Assembly (NCBI RefSeq): GCF_964355755.1
Contig: NC_092678.1
Location: forward strand, 4,064,922-4,128,921
DNA: 64,000 nt
Source: Antedon mediterranea
Taxonomy: Eukaryota; Echinodermata; Crinoidea; Comatulida; Antedonidae
Direction of reading: 5' to 3'
Shown: one piece after another, positions 51,192 through 62,725 of the stretch
Numbering within the stretch: the stretch's first letter is position 1
Layout of the letters: every line of letters starts with the position of its first letter
Notes under the pieces: model-generated
Database searches by the model: none
Seen by the model: only the letters and a program-made list of their open reading frames with translations
Told to the model about the DNA's origin: nothing
Position numbers and translations under genes: made by a program

Positions 51192-53335
51192 ATAAGATCA
51201 AAGGACTGTTACGAGTTCCATCTTAGCAAGGCAAGCTCAGTGTCCTGATGTTAGATTGCCTTGGTTCCTCAATGTACTTTTGTATCATGAATGTGACCAT
51301 GAAATCTTAATAGTAGCATACGGTCTTCAAAAAGGTTTCTTGGTTTCATCCATACATTAACTTGATCTGCAAATAGTATTATGCTTGGCCACTTCGACGC
51401 GTCCTCTTTTTGATGAAAAGCCGCTTTATAGTAATTTGTCACTATTTATCATACATTTTAACTGTCGATGATGTGATTACTAGTCACTTATAATGTATAA
51501 TGTTATTTTTGTGACATTATTCTCGGTTAATTATGGGAATTGGTCGTTTAAGACGACATAATAGTAAAACAAATTGTACTTATTTTTAAATATTATTATG
51601 GATGGTGTCCTTGGATAATGTTTTACAAATTGCATTTTCCATTCAAACTGTCCTTGTCATATAATGTTCAAACTATATTTTAGCGTAAAAAGAAAATTCA
51701 CAAATAAGGCCTAGGTTGACATTGTCACTGATAAAACAGAACACAAAGTTAACACGCGCGTATAAAGTGGTTAGGTCGACGTGTTGTCAGTGACAGCACA
51801 ACACAAGGTTTACGCGCGTGTATATAAGTGGATCATTGGTAACACTACAAAACAACACAATGTCAACGCGTATAAAAGGTGTTTAGTAACACCATTTGAA
51901 TGGGAGACCGTATTACGTGAGGAATTATGATACGTATTTTTACCAATTATTTTTTACATTTGTAATTGGTAAAGTATTACATTAATTTAGTGTAAACGAG
52001 TACGATGTTGTTGTGTTGTGATTTATTGATTTATTTGTTGAATTAGTGTTACGATTTAATTAAAAGGGCTTTTTAAAACGAGTGACTGGTTACAGATATG
52101 TTTTTTTTTCGTTTTACAAAAAAAAATGTGTTTATAAAACTGTTAGCGACTGTACAGTATGTGTGTTATAGCTTTAAGAGACACTGCTCCGGGTTATAAC
52201 ATCCACAAGAAACACAAACATTAACTATTTTAAACCATCCTTCTTAGAATGAGAACGTGTTGCACCTGCGGCGAAGAAAGACGAACCACATTTCATGTTA
52301 GAAGTCCTTTTAGTTCCATAATACACTCATCATTTGACGGATGGAATCTTTCCCATTAACCGAAGATTACCATCACTCAATTATTAAATTAATTAATCGT
52401 GCCATGTACGCGCACTCTCATGGTTGCCAATCAACCATTCTGCATAATTCCAAACATCCAGTCTATTTTCGAGCGATTTGTCCTTCGACAGATATTCAAA
52501 TAATGTTGAAACAATATTGTTCCTTGGAAATTCTAAGCATCTAAGTGTTATATCAACTTGCTAACGTAATTCCAATATGAACTGTCCTACTTTGTGTTTT
52601 AACACGCTAATGTTTTTTTTCTTCTGAGTATCAGTGTTTTAAGTTTGTTACCGTCGATTAGTAAGATAACGTCTTTATGTATGCTTAAATGTAAACTACA
52701 GTAATCATTTTGTTTGAGTTTCGTGATTCCACTTTTCGCCTTCAGTTTAATGCAATTGATGTGACGTTATATAGATTGAGTGCTATTGATACTGCAGAAT
52801 GCTTATTCGCGCGGTAAAGCGTCTCGTTTTCATGGTTACGTTTACGCATTGAGAGGGCCCTTGACGTCATGTTTTATTTATAGCATACTGCACACATCCT
52901 TTTTTGAAATTCGTATAAGAATTAGACAAATATAATAATGCATTGTTGTCTTCTGTAACTTTATTCTCTTGTCGGGTAGCCTACCTCCTGCAGCTCTTAG
53001 TAGAGAATTCCTAAAAATCTTCTCTGTTAAACTATTCTGTTCAGAGTGGGCCCTAATAAAAAGCAAGATCATGTTCGAACAGTAATGTTTAATGCTCGAC
53101 ACAATCAGTTTTTAGTCGCTTGCAAACTCAAATTTTCGCACGCGACTGTAGCCTTCGCCTCGTCAGAATTAGTAGCCTACTAGATGTTTTTTTTTATCTG
53201 CGCGCCGCACACATTTCAATAGGGATAGGCCTACTACCTAAATAAAAATTACCAGTAAAAACCAATTTAAAACATTAGTGGGTTTTTAGCTTTTCAGTCG
53301 ATCCACATCTATTTTCAGCTTGTTCAAATTATATA

Positions 53336-53387
53336 GGCCAATTTATGTACACGAGCGGTAACGGTAAACGATGTAAATTGGCCTTAA
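53336..53387. mobile_element. Short copy of MITE family B
   Basis: TAGGCCAATTTATGTACA then ACGAGCGGTAACGG and TGTAAATTGGCCTTAA: both terminal repeats of the element at 58682-58845 are present, but only about 20 bases lie between them. Confidence 0.65.
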
Positions 53388-54025
53388 TTTTATGTACATA
53401 TTTTTATTTTTCCCGCCTTTTTACTACTTATACTTACTATTTTTCATACTTATGTACGTCGTGTGTTTTGAAAGACTAGAGAGGGCGCCAGGCAGTTAGA
53501 ATTTGATAATGTTTTGGACGTGACGTGTGTTAGGTATTCTAGCCTAGTCTTACAATAATTACTGTTTTTTCTGCTGTATTAGTGTAAATATTGGTAAGAT
53601 GAGTTCTTAAAACGTTACTTTTATACATAAATTGCTCACTAAAGCAATTTTCAAATAGTAATTTTTTAAACGGAAAATGTTAGGCTAGGACTATGCTGCG
53701 CAGCGATCGCCGAAAACCTTGCGTTGTTTCTCGGTCTGAGAATTGATCTTGGCCGCTGGATTGTTGCATCGTAGCCTACGACTGCTTTACTGTTGTACTG
53801 TATCGTAGTTTCAGTAGGCCTTTTTAAAAGTAATGATTATAAATATAAAGTTTTGAGAATCCTAGAATTAATAATATTTTTGTCATAGAATTCAATATAT
53901 TGCACATGTATGTATGATAGTGATCATCAGATAGCTATATGACAGAAAAAGGCCTACTACTCTAGGCTAGTAGTAGTACTAATAATATAGACGGAAGCCA
54001 TCTTGCAGAGATGATGATAAATAGT

Positions 54026-54245
54026 CGCGACCAGCCGAGCGTAAAAAACAAAAATAACATACCGTTTTCATGGGATTTCAGGACACCAGGTTAATTAAAA
54101 AATCGTTTATGTTTTAAAAAGATTAATAAATAATAACAACATTTTACAATACTTTTTTTCTCATACGATTTTTAAATTGACATGGTGTCCTGAAATCCCC
54201 TGAAATTGCTATGTTATTTTTGTTTTTTACGGTAGGCCGGTCACG
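54026..54245. mobile_element. Fold-back element with about 80 bp arms
   Basis: The left arm (54026-54105) and right arm (54165-54245) are reverse complements over most of their length, sharing CGTAAAAAACAAAAATAACAT and GGGATTTCAGGACACCA. The loop of about 60 bp is AT-rich. There is no coding capacity. Confidence 0.85.
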
Positions 54246-54967
54246 ACTCTTTGTCACCCACTCTGAACGATAAAAAAAAAAGTAGTGTACTACGGAAGGT
54301 ATCCTTGTTGCGACAAATGAATAAAGGCCTGTACAGCCTACAGTAGCTAGGCTATATTTCAAGATGATTATTTTCGTACTTTAGTCGTTGTATTATTTAG
54401 GTCAAAGTTTACACCCTCAGTCTTATCAATAGCCAATCATTCTAATGTAAATGTTGTATTGATACCCGAGCAATGTTTGTACTTTGCTATCTTTTCAAAG
54501 CTTTTTATTTTAAGGCCATTAATTTCTGTGCTGTTTCTGCTCTTTAGTCTTGCTGAAATAAACTTATATCTATTAAGTTTGATTATACTGATTTTGTATT
54601 GTATTATATAGGCCTATCCAAGGATATGGTCATAATTTGTCCATGTTGGGTAATTTTTAAAACGTCAACAAAGTATCAAAATGGCCACGAAATGGCCCAT
54701 TTAAATATAGATAAGTAGTCCAATAATGAGGCAAGCCATTATGGTTCAATATTTAGAACTTTAATTGTTCATATTTGTCATCTTTACTGTGCCATATAAA
54801 CAAATATGTTACAGTAGGCCCAAAGGCAAGGATTTGAATTAATACAGTTAGTATCTTTTAATTCTTTTCATTAAGTAATACACTGACATATAATTTTAAT
54901 GCCAAATAAAATGTTATAAACTTTAGAGGCTGCAAACTTATTGTTGCTGGTTGTTTATTTAACACAG

Positions 54968-56718
54968 ACCATTCTAATGTTGATGGGAGTGCAGGTAAAT
55001 AAAACAGCCATTTTGCTGCTGATAGCTGCAGTCCTAACACTTCTGTTTATCTACTACCCTTCCGTCTCATCCGACAAACAATCTGAGCTCAGCCGAGTGA
55101 ATGCAGTGGAAAATTTCGCTAAAGAAGCTTTAGAGGATAAATTACGTGTGTTTGGAGGCGCAAATGAGGAAGGGAAACTTATGAATATGACGTGGGAAGA
55201 TATAAAAGATAGTGCATTGCACAACACCAAGCTGACCTTAACCGAAGAGAAGTTTGAATTAAAGGGTTTCGGCCAGGTTTACCGTCGGGAGTGTGTAGAC
55301 AGTGAACGGGAGTCATCGGGAACGATATTACTTCTACATGGAGCGAAGTTTAATTCTGAGACATGGAAAAACCTTGGTACTCTGCATGTAATGGCAAGCT
55401 ATGGTTACAGGGTTGTGGCTATAGATCTACCAGGTAGTATAAACTGTTATATACACTAATTTATAAGCCATTTTATATGAAATCAGGGCCGTGGCCAGCA
55501 TGAGGCAGACAAGGCGGCGCTCGCCTTGTCTTAAATTTTCAATTTTCACTACCCATCCCATTCCCCAGCACAGATCGTCATATTTTAAATAATTATATTT
55601 CAAGCATCTTTGCCTCGTCTGTTTTTAACCTCTCACTACGGCCTTGGAAATATGTTTTACTTTAATGAAAAATAAAATTAGTTATTTCATTTTCGGTGTA
55701 AAACTACAGGATTCCAAGTAAGGACTGTTCTGTAGTTTTGTAGTAGTATTTCATTGACCTATTTGTACTTCAAGTGATCGATTATGGCAAACTCGGTATT
55801 ATTATTGTATTCATAACATTTTAGCAAGCAGCACAAAAGAAGATTGGTCTTCATTCAAACAATATTAATTTAATTTCTGGTAAAACATATTTCCGTAGGA
55901 GGAAGAGGGGAGACACCAGCTGGTAATGTACCTGACAAAGCTGATTTTTTAATAAATGTGATGTCAACTTTGAAGATTGAGAATCCAATATTAATAAGTC
56001 CGTCGATGAGCGGAGGATGGTCACTGCCTCTAATCATGAAACGCAGTGACTTGTTAAAGGGATATCTACCGGTCGCACCAGTCGACACAGATAAATATAA
56101 AGATGATGAATATAAAACTAATCAAGTAAGTACAGTAATACAGTAGAACAACCATTTCAGGGTCTTTCCCACTTGTTCCGGCGCCGGCAAATCGAACGTC
56201 AATGTTTCGTTTTTACGAAGCTCCATGCGAATATTCGAGTATGTGCGTAGCTGCGTGAAAACGAAACATGACGTTCAATTTGCCGTGCCGGTGTGAAAGA
56301 CCCTTAAGAGGACACATTCGTGACCCCACAAGGTTTCTTCTTAATCGAGGTATCTCCTAAATAAGGGTTTGGCGTAGTGTTAAAATAATAATAATAATAA
56401 CAGGATTTTTATAGCGTGCATACCACTCAAGAGCGCTCAAGGCGCATTAAAAAAAAAAATACAAAATTTAAACATGAAAGTGTCCTAAGAAGATGTTTTA
56501 CTTGAGTGTGTTTATTTGTATTTATTTAGATCCAGGCTCTTGTAGTATATGGCGATAAAGATACAGCTCTAGGAAGTCACTCAGCATTGAAGCTCACACT
56601 ACTACCAAACGGTCAAGTACATAAACTCAAAGATGCTAACCACGCAGCCTATCTTGACCAACCACTTGAGTTCCATCGTCTCCTTCATAATTTTGCTGAT
56701 AAGTTATTTGGAAATTAA
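54968..56718 (+). CDS. ABHD14A-like alpha/beta hydrolase
   Basis: CDS is join(54977..55433, 55899..56125, 56530..56718), 290 aa (human ABHD14A is about 270). The exon starts at 54968 after acceptor TTTATTTAACACAG; the first in-frame ATG is at 54977, and an in-frame stop lies at 54917. A membrane anchor (about residues 11-31, AILLLIAAVLTLLFIYYPSV) precedes the hydrolase, as in ABHD14A but not ABHD14B. Signatures are LLLHGAKFNSETW (oxyanion loop), VVAIDLPG, the nucleophile elbow SPSMSGG with probable catalytic Ser188, VVYGDKD with Asp239, and DANHAAYLDQP with His266, so the triad is complete. Junction phases agree. Likely a single-pass, membrane-bound hydrolase; the family's substrate is not settled (ABHD14B acts as a lysine deacetylase, known for the paralogue only). 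Intron 2 holds a MITE. It converges with the next gene. Confidence 0.93.
56158..56306. mobile_element. MITE-like element, family C, in an intron
   Basis: Long terminal inverted repeats of about 50 bases: AGGGTCTTTCCCAC, CGGCAAATCGAACGTCA and TGTTTCGTTTT on the left are mirrored by AAAACGAAACA, TGACGTTCAATTTGCCG and GTGTGAAAGACCCT on the right. Total about 146 bp, with no coding capacity. It lies in intron 2 of the ABHD14A-like gene. Confidence 0.85.
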
Positions 56719-57878
56719 TTTTGTTTTGTCTTATATTTTTCAACTCTAAATGTTTACTTCAAAATGCAAACAAAAATGCAATACAATTTCTAACTTATTG
56801 TCTGTAGTTTCAATTTACATTATACGATACAGATTCACAAAAATGCTGACAGTATTTTTGCACACTTTATTACTCATCTTCATCACATTCGGACAATATA
56901 AATTAGTTAATACTTTTATGTTTGATTAAAATCTTTTAAGTTACATAAATTTGAAACAAAAATCATGAATAGTGGAAACGTTTAATTTACGAGTACAGTT
57001 GAAAATGTATTAATTTAAAGAAGAGATGATCAATACTCGTCGGTTTTGGTGATAAGTAAGTTTAATTTATATTTTGTTAAAACGGCCGTAATTAAGGGTA
57101 AACTGAACAAAAAAATATTATAAGGAAATAAGTGAAGTACAGAGTTACTAATGATAAATCGGTATATGGTAAACTAAACTACAGTAGGCCGCCATTCTAT
57201 AGAAGTGCATTAGTATTCCAGAACAATGTTGGAAAAATACTGCCCTGATTTCTTCGTTCGTTGTTCCATATTTTCTGTAACTTGCGTACGGCACTTGGCG
57301 CCTAGTTATTGCAAAAGGAATAGCTTATGCTAAGTCGCACTCATAGAATAGCGTGTTAGCAATTGTAGCATATTATGGATGGACATGGTTCCTAATCGAA
57401 TATACTTTAAATTAATATAGCCTTTGTATATAATATTTCTAGTAATGGTTTTGAAGTTTAGTATTAGAAATACTGTATTACAATCTATTTAGCCTTGAAC
57501 ATGTAATTAGTACGTGCAACGGAACACTTTCTCCGTCTATAGACAGCATTTGTAGTTGTTTTACATGACTGCCATGTGTAGCATAAACCTCACTCCCAGA
57601 GCCGGCAGTTATACTGCGCTTACTATATAATTACTGCAGTAATTGTATGTAATAATTTCTATTTTTTTCTATAAATGTCAATATCTCCCATGTTGTATTA
57701 TTATGTGAATTCTTGTCTCGTTTCATAAATCATTCACCTAAAATGTTACAGCAACAGCCCGAAACATGTTGTATGGTTGTCTTAAAGATGACAACGGGAC
57801 ATATGCATTTGTCGGATCTGTAACATTGAACATTACGTATTAAGGTGTGTTAAAAACGCAATATTCACTGTCTTTCGT
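56719..57878. other. Convergent intergenic region
   Basis: Holds the 3' ends of the ABHD14A-like gene (+) and the CUB/LDLa/EGF receptor gene (-). ATTAAA near 56926 may be the polyadenylation signal of the former. Nothing else recognised. Confidence 0.5.
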
Positions 57879-60800
57879 TTAAACTTGACTAACGATAGAC
57901 TGTCCAATATGTAAACGCATTTCACCATCGGTTACCACATCCGGTAATCCGCTAGATTCGCGAGTGATCGTTCCATAAACAGCGTCCGGATGGTGCCCAG
58001 GCCTACAAGCGTATACACTTCTTTCGGTCATGGCAATATCCGTTGCCACTTGACAGTACATTGGTGCGATAGCATCGTACGATGGGGGTGGAGTCGGAGG
58101 CCTAGTGGCTCTCCTCCAAGCAGCAATCATTGCGAACAGACTACTACTTGACCGCATGAGTGAAGAGGCCTGACTCTGCATTTGTGTACAATCGTTTCTG
58201 GTGTTCACTCGGTTTGTTGAATTATGTGGACAATGTTCTATAACAAAAAAAGAGTTACTAATTTTATAGACCATCATACGGTAGCACAAAGGGATGGGAA
58301 TCACACTTACCACCGTCAAAAGCGGTGGTGCCAACAATGAATTGCCTAACAGTTCACCATCCTGGTGAATCCTATACTAACCTCTTGTACTCCTTGAGGC
58401 ACGGGGGCTTCCTCTTTTAGCAATGCAGCAACAAAACATGATTACAAAAAGAATTCCAAATGCTGTCAACAGGATGATCCACAACTTACTGATGGCTGCA
58501 AAAAATGTTTTTATTTATTTAACAAGAATTGTGTATTCTTTTCATTTTTTCTATTTACACGACAGTGATTTAACCAATGACAAGCGACAGACCGAATAAT
58601 CCATTACTTCTGATTGGTCAAATCACTTACGTTGCGCTTGCGTTATGTATCTAGTAGTACGAACCAAGCATAAAAGATCTCTAAAGGCCAATTTACACAG
58701 ACGAGCGGTAACGGAAATAAAAAAAAAGAATCTATGTTATGTTATTGTTATGTTATTTACACAAAGGGTGGAGAGGACGGGTGATTTCCGTTCATGACAG
58801 ATACAGATTCTATGTGGGACAAGCTACGCTGTAAATTGGCTTTAATAAGAAAGTAATAATTTTGAAAATTAAATTGGGTTTCCTATCTTATATTTTGGCA
58901 CAGTTAAAGTAATTAGTCTATTTATTTTTACCAGCATCTTGTGTGTGTGTATTACCGCTACATGCTAGTGATATTTTGTTAGTGGCTTGTCTAAAATAAG
59001 TTAAAACTGGGTACTGTACTTCTGGGTGTTCCATGAACTTCAGGGTATGTCGGCCAGTATTCATCTGGTAATTCGGGTGGTGCTTCATAATCTACGTATG
59101 AATTGCCTTCAAATTCACAATTTGGTCCATAGAAGTTACCCTCACACATGCAGATGACCCCCATACTCAAGGAAACGTACACGTGACATCGATTCTTTCT
59201 TTCGCAAGGACAGGGATCAAGTGTTCCTGAAAATATATTATAAATATAGTTTTGTGATTTTTTTAGCTGCTGCTTTTTCGTATTTTTTCGACAGTTTTTC
59301 CTACTTTCGTATTTCATTGATTGATGCTTTTGTGAATAGATTGAGTTTTATTTGTTGGTGTTGGTTGATCGGTTGATTGCCTCAGGGTGGTCAAATCGAA
59401 CATACGTGTTCAGGCTACCAATAGGCTAACTGTGTTTTTATGAAGTTAAATTCTCAACATTTATAGGTTGTCAAATTGTTTTGTTGTGTCATAGGTTTTG
59501 CTTGTGTTTCAATTGAGTATTTTATATATCCTTAATGTTCTTGTGTAATCGACAACTCACCTACTTCCTGTGTGTCGCACAGTTTGCCTGTGTACCCCAT
59601 GTGACAGACGCACATGTAACTGCCTTCAGGGTCTGCTATCTTACAAACTCCCTGATTACAGTTCACCTCTCCACAAGCATCTTAAAAAAAGTTTGTATGC
59701 AGAATCATTTTAAGCCGAATGTTCTCTTACTGACGATAGGTTATCATCGGGTCAAATGCACTTAATATTTTTTTCGACACACAGTATACAGTACCAACTT
59801 TTTCATAGTCTCGCTATTCTGCAGAAAATGTTGTGCAAGTGCAAATAAACTGATTCTGGGATGTTATTCAATTCGTTGTTTGTCTGACGACACTAGATTG
59901 TACCTCTAGTAATTAACACATGAGTGTAAATATATTATTTGATTCATAATTTAAACTTACAGAAATGACACTGGCTACCGTAGAAATTGTTAAAACAATG
60001 ACATTCGTTCGTCGATTGGTCGCAAACTCCACCATTACGACAATTTAAACAAGGCTCTAGAGGAAAAGTCGAAATAGTAATCTAATTAGTATTATTGACA
60101 GATACGTCATCGTTTTCTCTTTATGCCTATTGGTATAGTCTTGAAATAATTCATTTTGGATTCTAATAATAGAAGAGAATTTGTCTTTCCATAATCAATT
60201 GTGGCTTACCGTCACAGTATATTTCATCTGATCTATCTGGACAATGGTAGTAAGAATCACAAAGTAGCTTGTTTGGTATGCAGTGAAAGCTGTCTTGACA
60301 GGGATAGTAATCTAGCGGGCAAAAACCACCAACTGAAACACAAACATTACCTGTCATGTTTATTATTATCATAGTCATATAATCGTCCTCATCAACAGCA
60401 TTGTCATCAATTGTGTCACTATCATCAACAGCATCATCATCATTATAACTTCAGTTATTATCGTCTCTATCAATAATCAATATTACTATCAGTTATCGAT
60501 TATCATCAATCGTCATGCATCAATTATTGTATATCGCAATGTTCCAAACATAACAAACATAAACCTCCTCCCTTCTCCCACCTTCTCATCCCTGTCCTTT
60601 CTACACCCTCCCATTCATCCCTGCCCTTTCTTACCCTCCCATTCATCCTTGCCCTTTCATACCCTCCCATTCATCCTTGCCCTTTTATACCCTCGCACTC
60701 ATCCTTGCCCTTTCCTACCCTCCCACTCATCCCAGCCATTTCCTCCACTTCCAATCATCCTTGCCCTTTCCTCCACTCCCACTCATCCCAGCCATTTCCT

Positions 60801-62725
60801 CCACTTCCAATCATCCTTGCCCTTTCCTCCACTCCCACTCATCCCAGCCATTTCCTCCACTTCCAATAATCCTTGCCCTTTCCTCCACTCCCACTCATCC
60901 CAGCCATTTCCTCCACTTCCAATCATCCTTGCCCTTTCCTACCCTCCCACTCATCCCAGCCATTTCCTCCACTTCCAATCATCCTTGCCCTTTCCTCCAC
61001 TCCCACTCATCCCAGCCATTTCCTCCACTTCCAATCATCCTTGCCCTTTCCTACCCTCCCACTCATCCCAGCCATTTCCTCCACTCCCACTCATCCTTGC
61101 CCTTTCCTACCCTCCCACTCATCCCAGCCCTTTCCTCCACTCCCAATCATCCTACCTGATTTTGATAGAGTACAAAATGCATAGACAAACAACAAATCAA
61201 CTGCTTGGTATAAGCTTAACTCTATCTTAATTTTCACTAATAAAGTAGTTTGCAGCGAGGTGTAGTCAAACGCATTGAGGTTTCCTTGGCGATGCGACGC
61301 TAAAGATGCACTCGCGGACCCGTCATACAAAATTATTTCCACTTTTATATCTGTAATTTAAAAAAAAGTTAAATTTCAGTGGCATATCCAAGGATCTAGG
61401 AGTTTCCTGGACAAAATGTCTCTTTATAATACTTTTTTTTTATCAGACGTTTAGGCTAAACTTTAATAATGGATTGAAAGTTACCGGTAGAATGTGGAAT
61501 AATTCACCCCAATATTAACATTATAATTTTGTATGGTTTTTGTAAACGCATCACTAGTATTCAGGTATCAGTATCACCGTAAATGCCAGAATGATGCATT
61601 AACATCGTTCAATATTTTACAACAATTATCCTTGGTTTAAATAAACAGCCTAAAGCCCCTCAGCCACCTAATGACAGATATCTGAATCTTGTGAACTGCA
61701 ACAAACTAGGCCTACTTATTGGAATTTGTCGACGACGATTTATTCGCCATCGAACACCATTAAAATTATAAGTACACACCTGAGATTGAAATATTCGTTG
61801 TTGCATTAAAATTGAAAAATACTAAATTAGAAGATTGAATGAGTAGCATGACGTCATAGACGCCCGGCCTGTTGAGTGACGTCGACGAGTGACCATCTCC
61901 ATTTGACAGGATATACTCGGACATTACTAGAACAGACAATAACATTTTTGTTAACATTCTTGATATTTCTAAAAACTGATACTGATAGTGTGCTGATTTG
62001 ATGGATACTTGACTTGAATGTTCTACCATGCTACAAACCTTTTGGCTTTTCCAGCCACGAACTATCTTTCGTAAACACATACGTAGCCTGGAACCCTGGT
62101 CGAGTTGTTGATGTTGTGTTAGCCCTTACAACATATCTGATTGTCAGCTTTTTTTCGGTTACACTAAGCGGCGGTGGACGGGATTTAGAGGCAGCACAGT
62201 ATGTTTCAACAATTTCTTCATTAACAGATATCTGTAACGATAAAATCATGATTAATCTTTTGAGTTTTAGAGGTCACCCCTCCGCCGTACTCTTCAAAAC
62301 AAAAGTTTTCGGGAGTTTAGGAGACGTAGTAGCCTCTAACATCGATCTCCAACGTTCTTCTGATTCCTATTTCTTGCCACTATTCATAGTAAAAATTATG
62401 TTTGTAAACGTTGACACAACCTGGGGATGGGGAGGGGGAGAGTTATAGAATCAAAGAATGAATGCCTATACTGCAGTAATTATCGACTTTACCTCTATAT
62501 AGTCGCCATCGCCATGGAGGCAGTTTGTCATCAGTGATTCTTGCACGGATGATCCATATAAAAAGAAATCCGTGAATAGAATCCGAACTGAATGCTTTTT
62601 AGGATTAAAGATATATTCACACACATAGTTGCCAGGTGGTCTTGGCAACGGAAAGCTTGGTGATTTGATATGATGTGTGAACGCACTGGACTGCGTGCTA
62701 GGCCTTGCTGTAAATTGCTCACACT
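57879..62725 (-). CDS. Single-pass receptor with CUB, LDLa and EGF domains and PPxY tail (5' incomplete)
   Basis: Ten exons: complement(57879..58237, 58382..58495, 59020..59226, 59561..59680, 59961..60056, 60210..60332, 61156..61350, 61780..61926, 62039..62231, 62493..62725). Every junction is GT-AG and in phase, giving 594 C-terminal residues plus a split codon. In order: a CUB domain over the first two exons (four Cys: ECEQ, NYVCEY, TNCLHG, ETYCA; ends GFQATYVF); a Cys-poor, CUB-like beta region (SDIKVEIILYDG); an LDLa module (FCPLDYYPC to CPDRSDEIYC, calcium acidic residues kept); three EGF-like modules; TM helix LWIILLTAFGILFVIMFCCC; and a cytoplasmic tail of about 130 aa with PPPSYD (PPxY, WW-domain ligand) and C-terminal SQV (class I PDZ ligand). 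The signal-peptide exon was not found; it may lie beyond 62726 or outside the window. I do not recognise a named orthologue; the tail recalls LRP10/12 or LDLRAD4 only in general style. Confidence 0.85.
58562..58671. mobile_element. Copy of MITE family A in an intron
   Basis: Contains CCAATGACAAGCGACAG, CACTTACGTTGCGCTTGCGTTA and right end ACGAACCAAGC. It sits in the intron between the TM exon and the last EGF exon of the receptor gene, directly next to a family B element. Confidence 0.65.
58682..58845. mobile_element. MITE-like element, family B
   Basis: Ends TAAAGGCCAATTTACA and TGTAAATTGGCTTTAA are inverted repeats bounding about 164 bp. Just inside the left end is ACGAGCGGTAACGGAAAT, which recurs in the copy at 53336. 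No coding capacity. Confidence 0.85.
60560..61150. repeat. Pyrimidine-rich minisatellite, 28/56 bp unit
   Basis: About 590 bp of CCACTCATCCCAGCCATTTC, CTCCACTTCCAATCATCCTT, GCCCTTTCCT in tandem. The basic unit is 28 bp, with alternating variants that give a 56 bp higher-order unit; the left end is less regular. It fills the intron side of the splice donor at 61156 of the receptor gene. All plus-strand frames are open through it, giving spurious Pro/Ser/His-rich ORFs of up to 193 codons. Confidence 0.96.

Larger units (their letters stand above)
50134..54967. other. Non-coding stretch upstream of the ABHD14A-like gene
   Basis: No coding exon recognised. It contains a TATA/initiator candidate at 51153, a short copy of MITE family B at 53336 and a fold-back element at 54026. 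The 5' UTR exon of the ABHD14A-like gene should lie in here, since its first coding exon is preceded by a splice acceptor. Confidence 0.5.

Noticed and set aside
60649-61230. Pro/Ser/His-rich ORFs of 103-193 codons in all plus-strand frames
   Set aside because: They are reading-frame by-products of the 28/56 bp minisatellite, whose unit lacks stops and is not a multiple of three. The interval lies in an intron of the minus-strand receptor gene.
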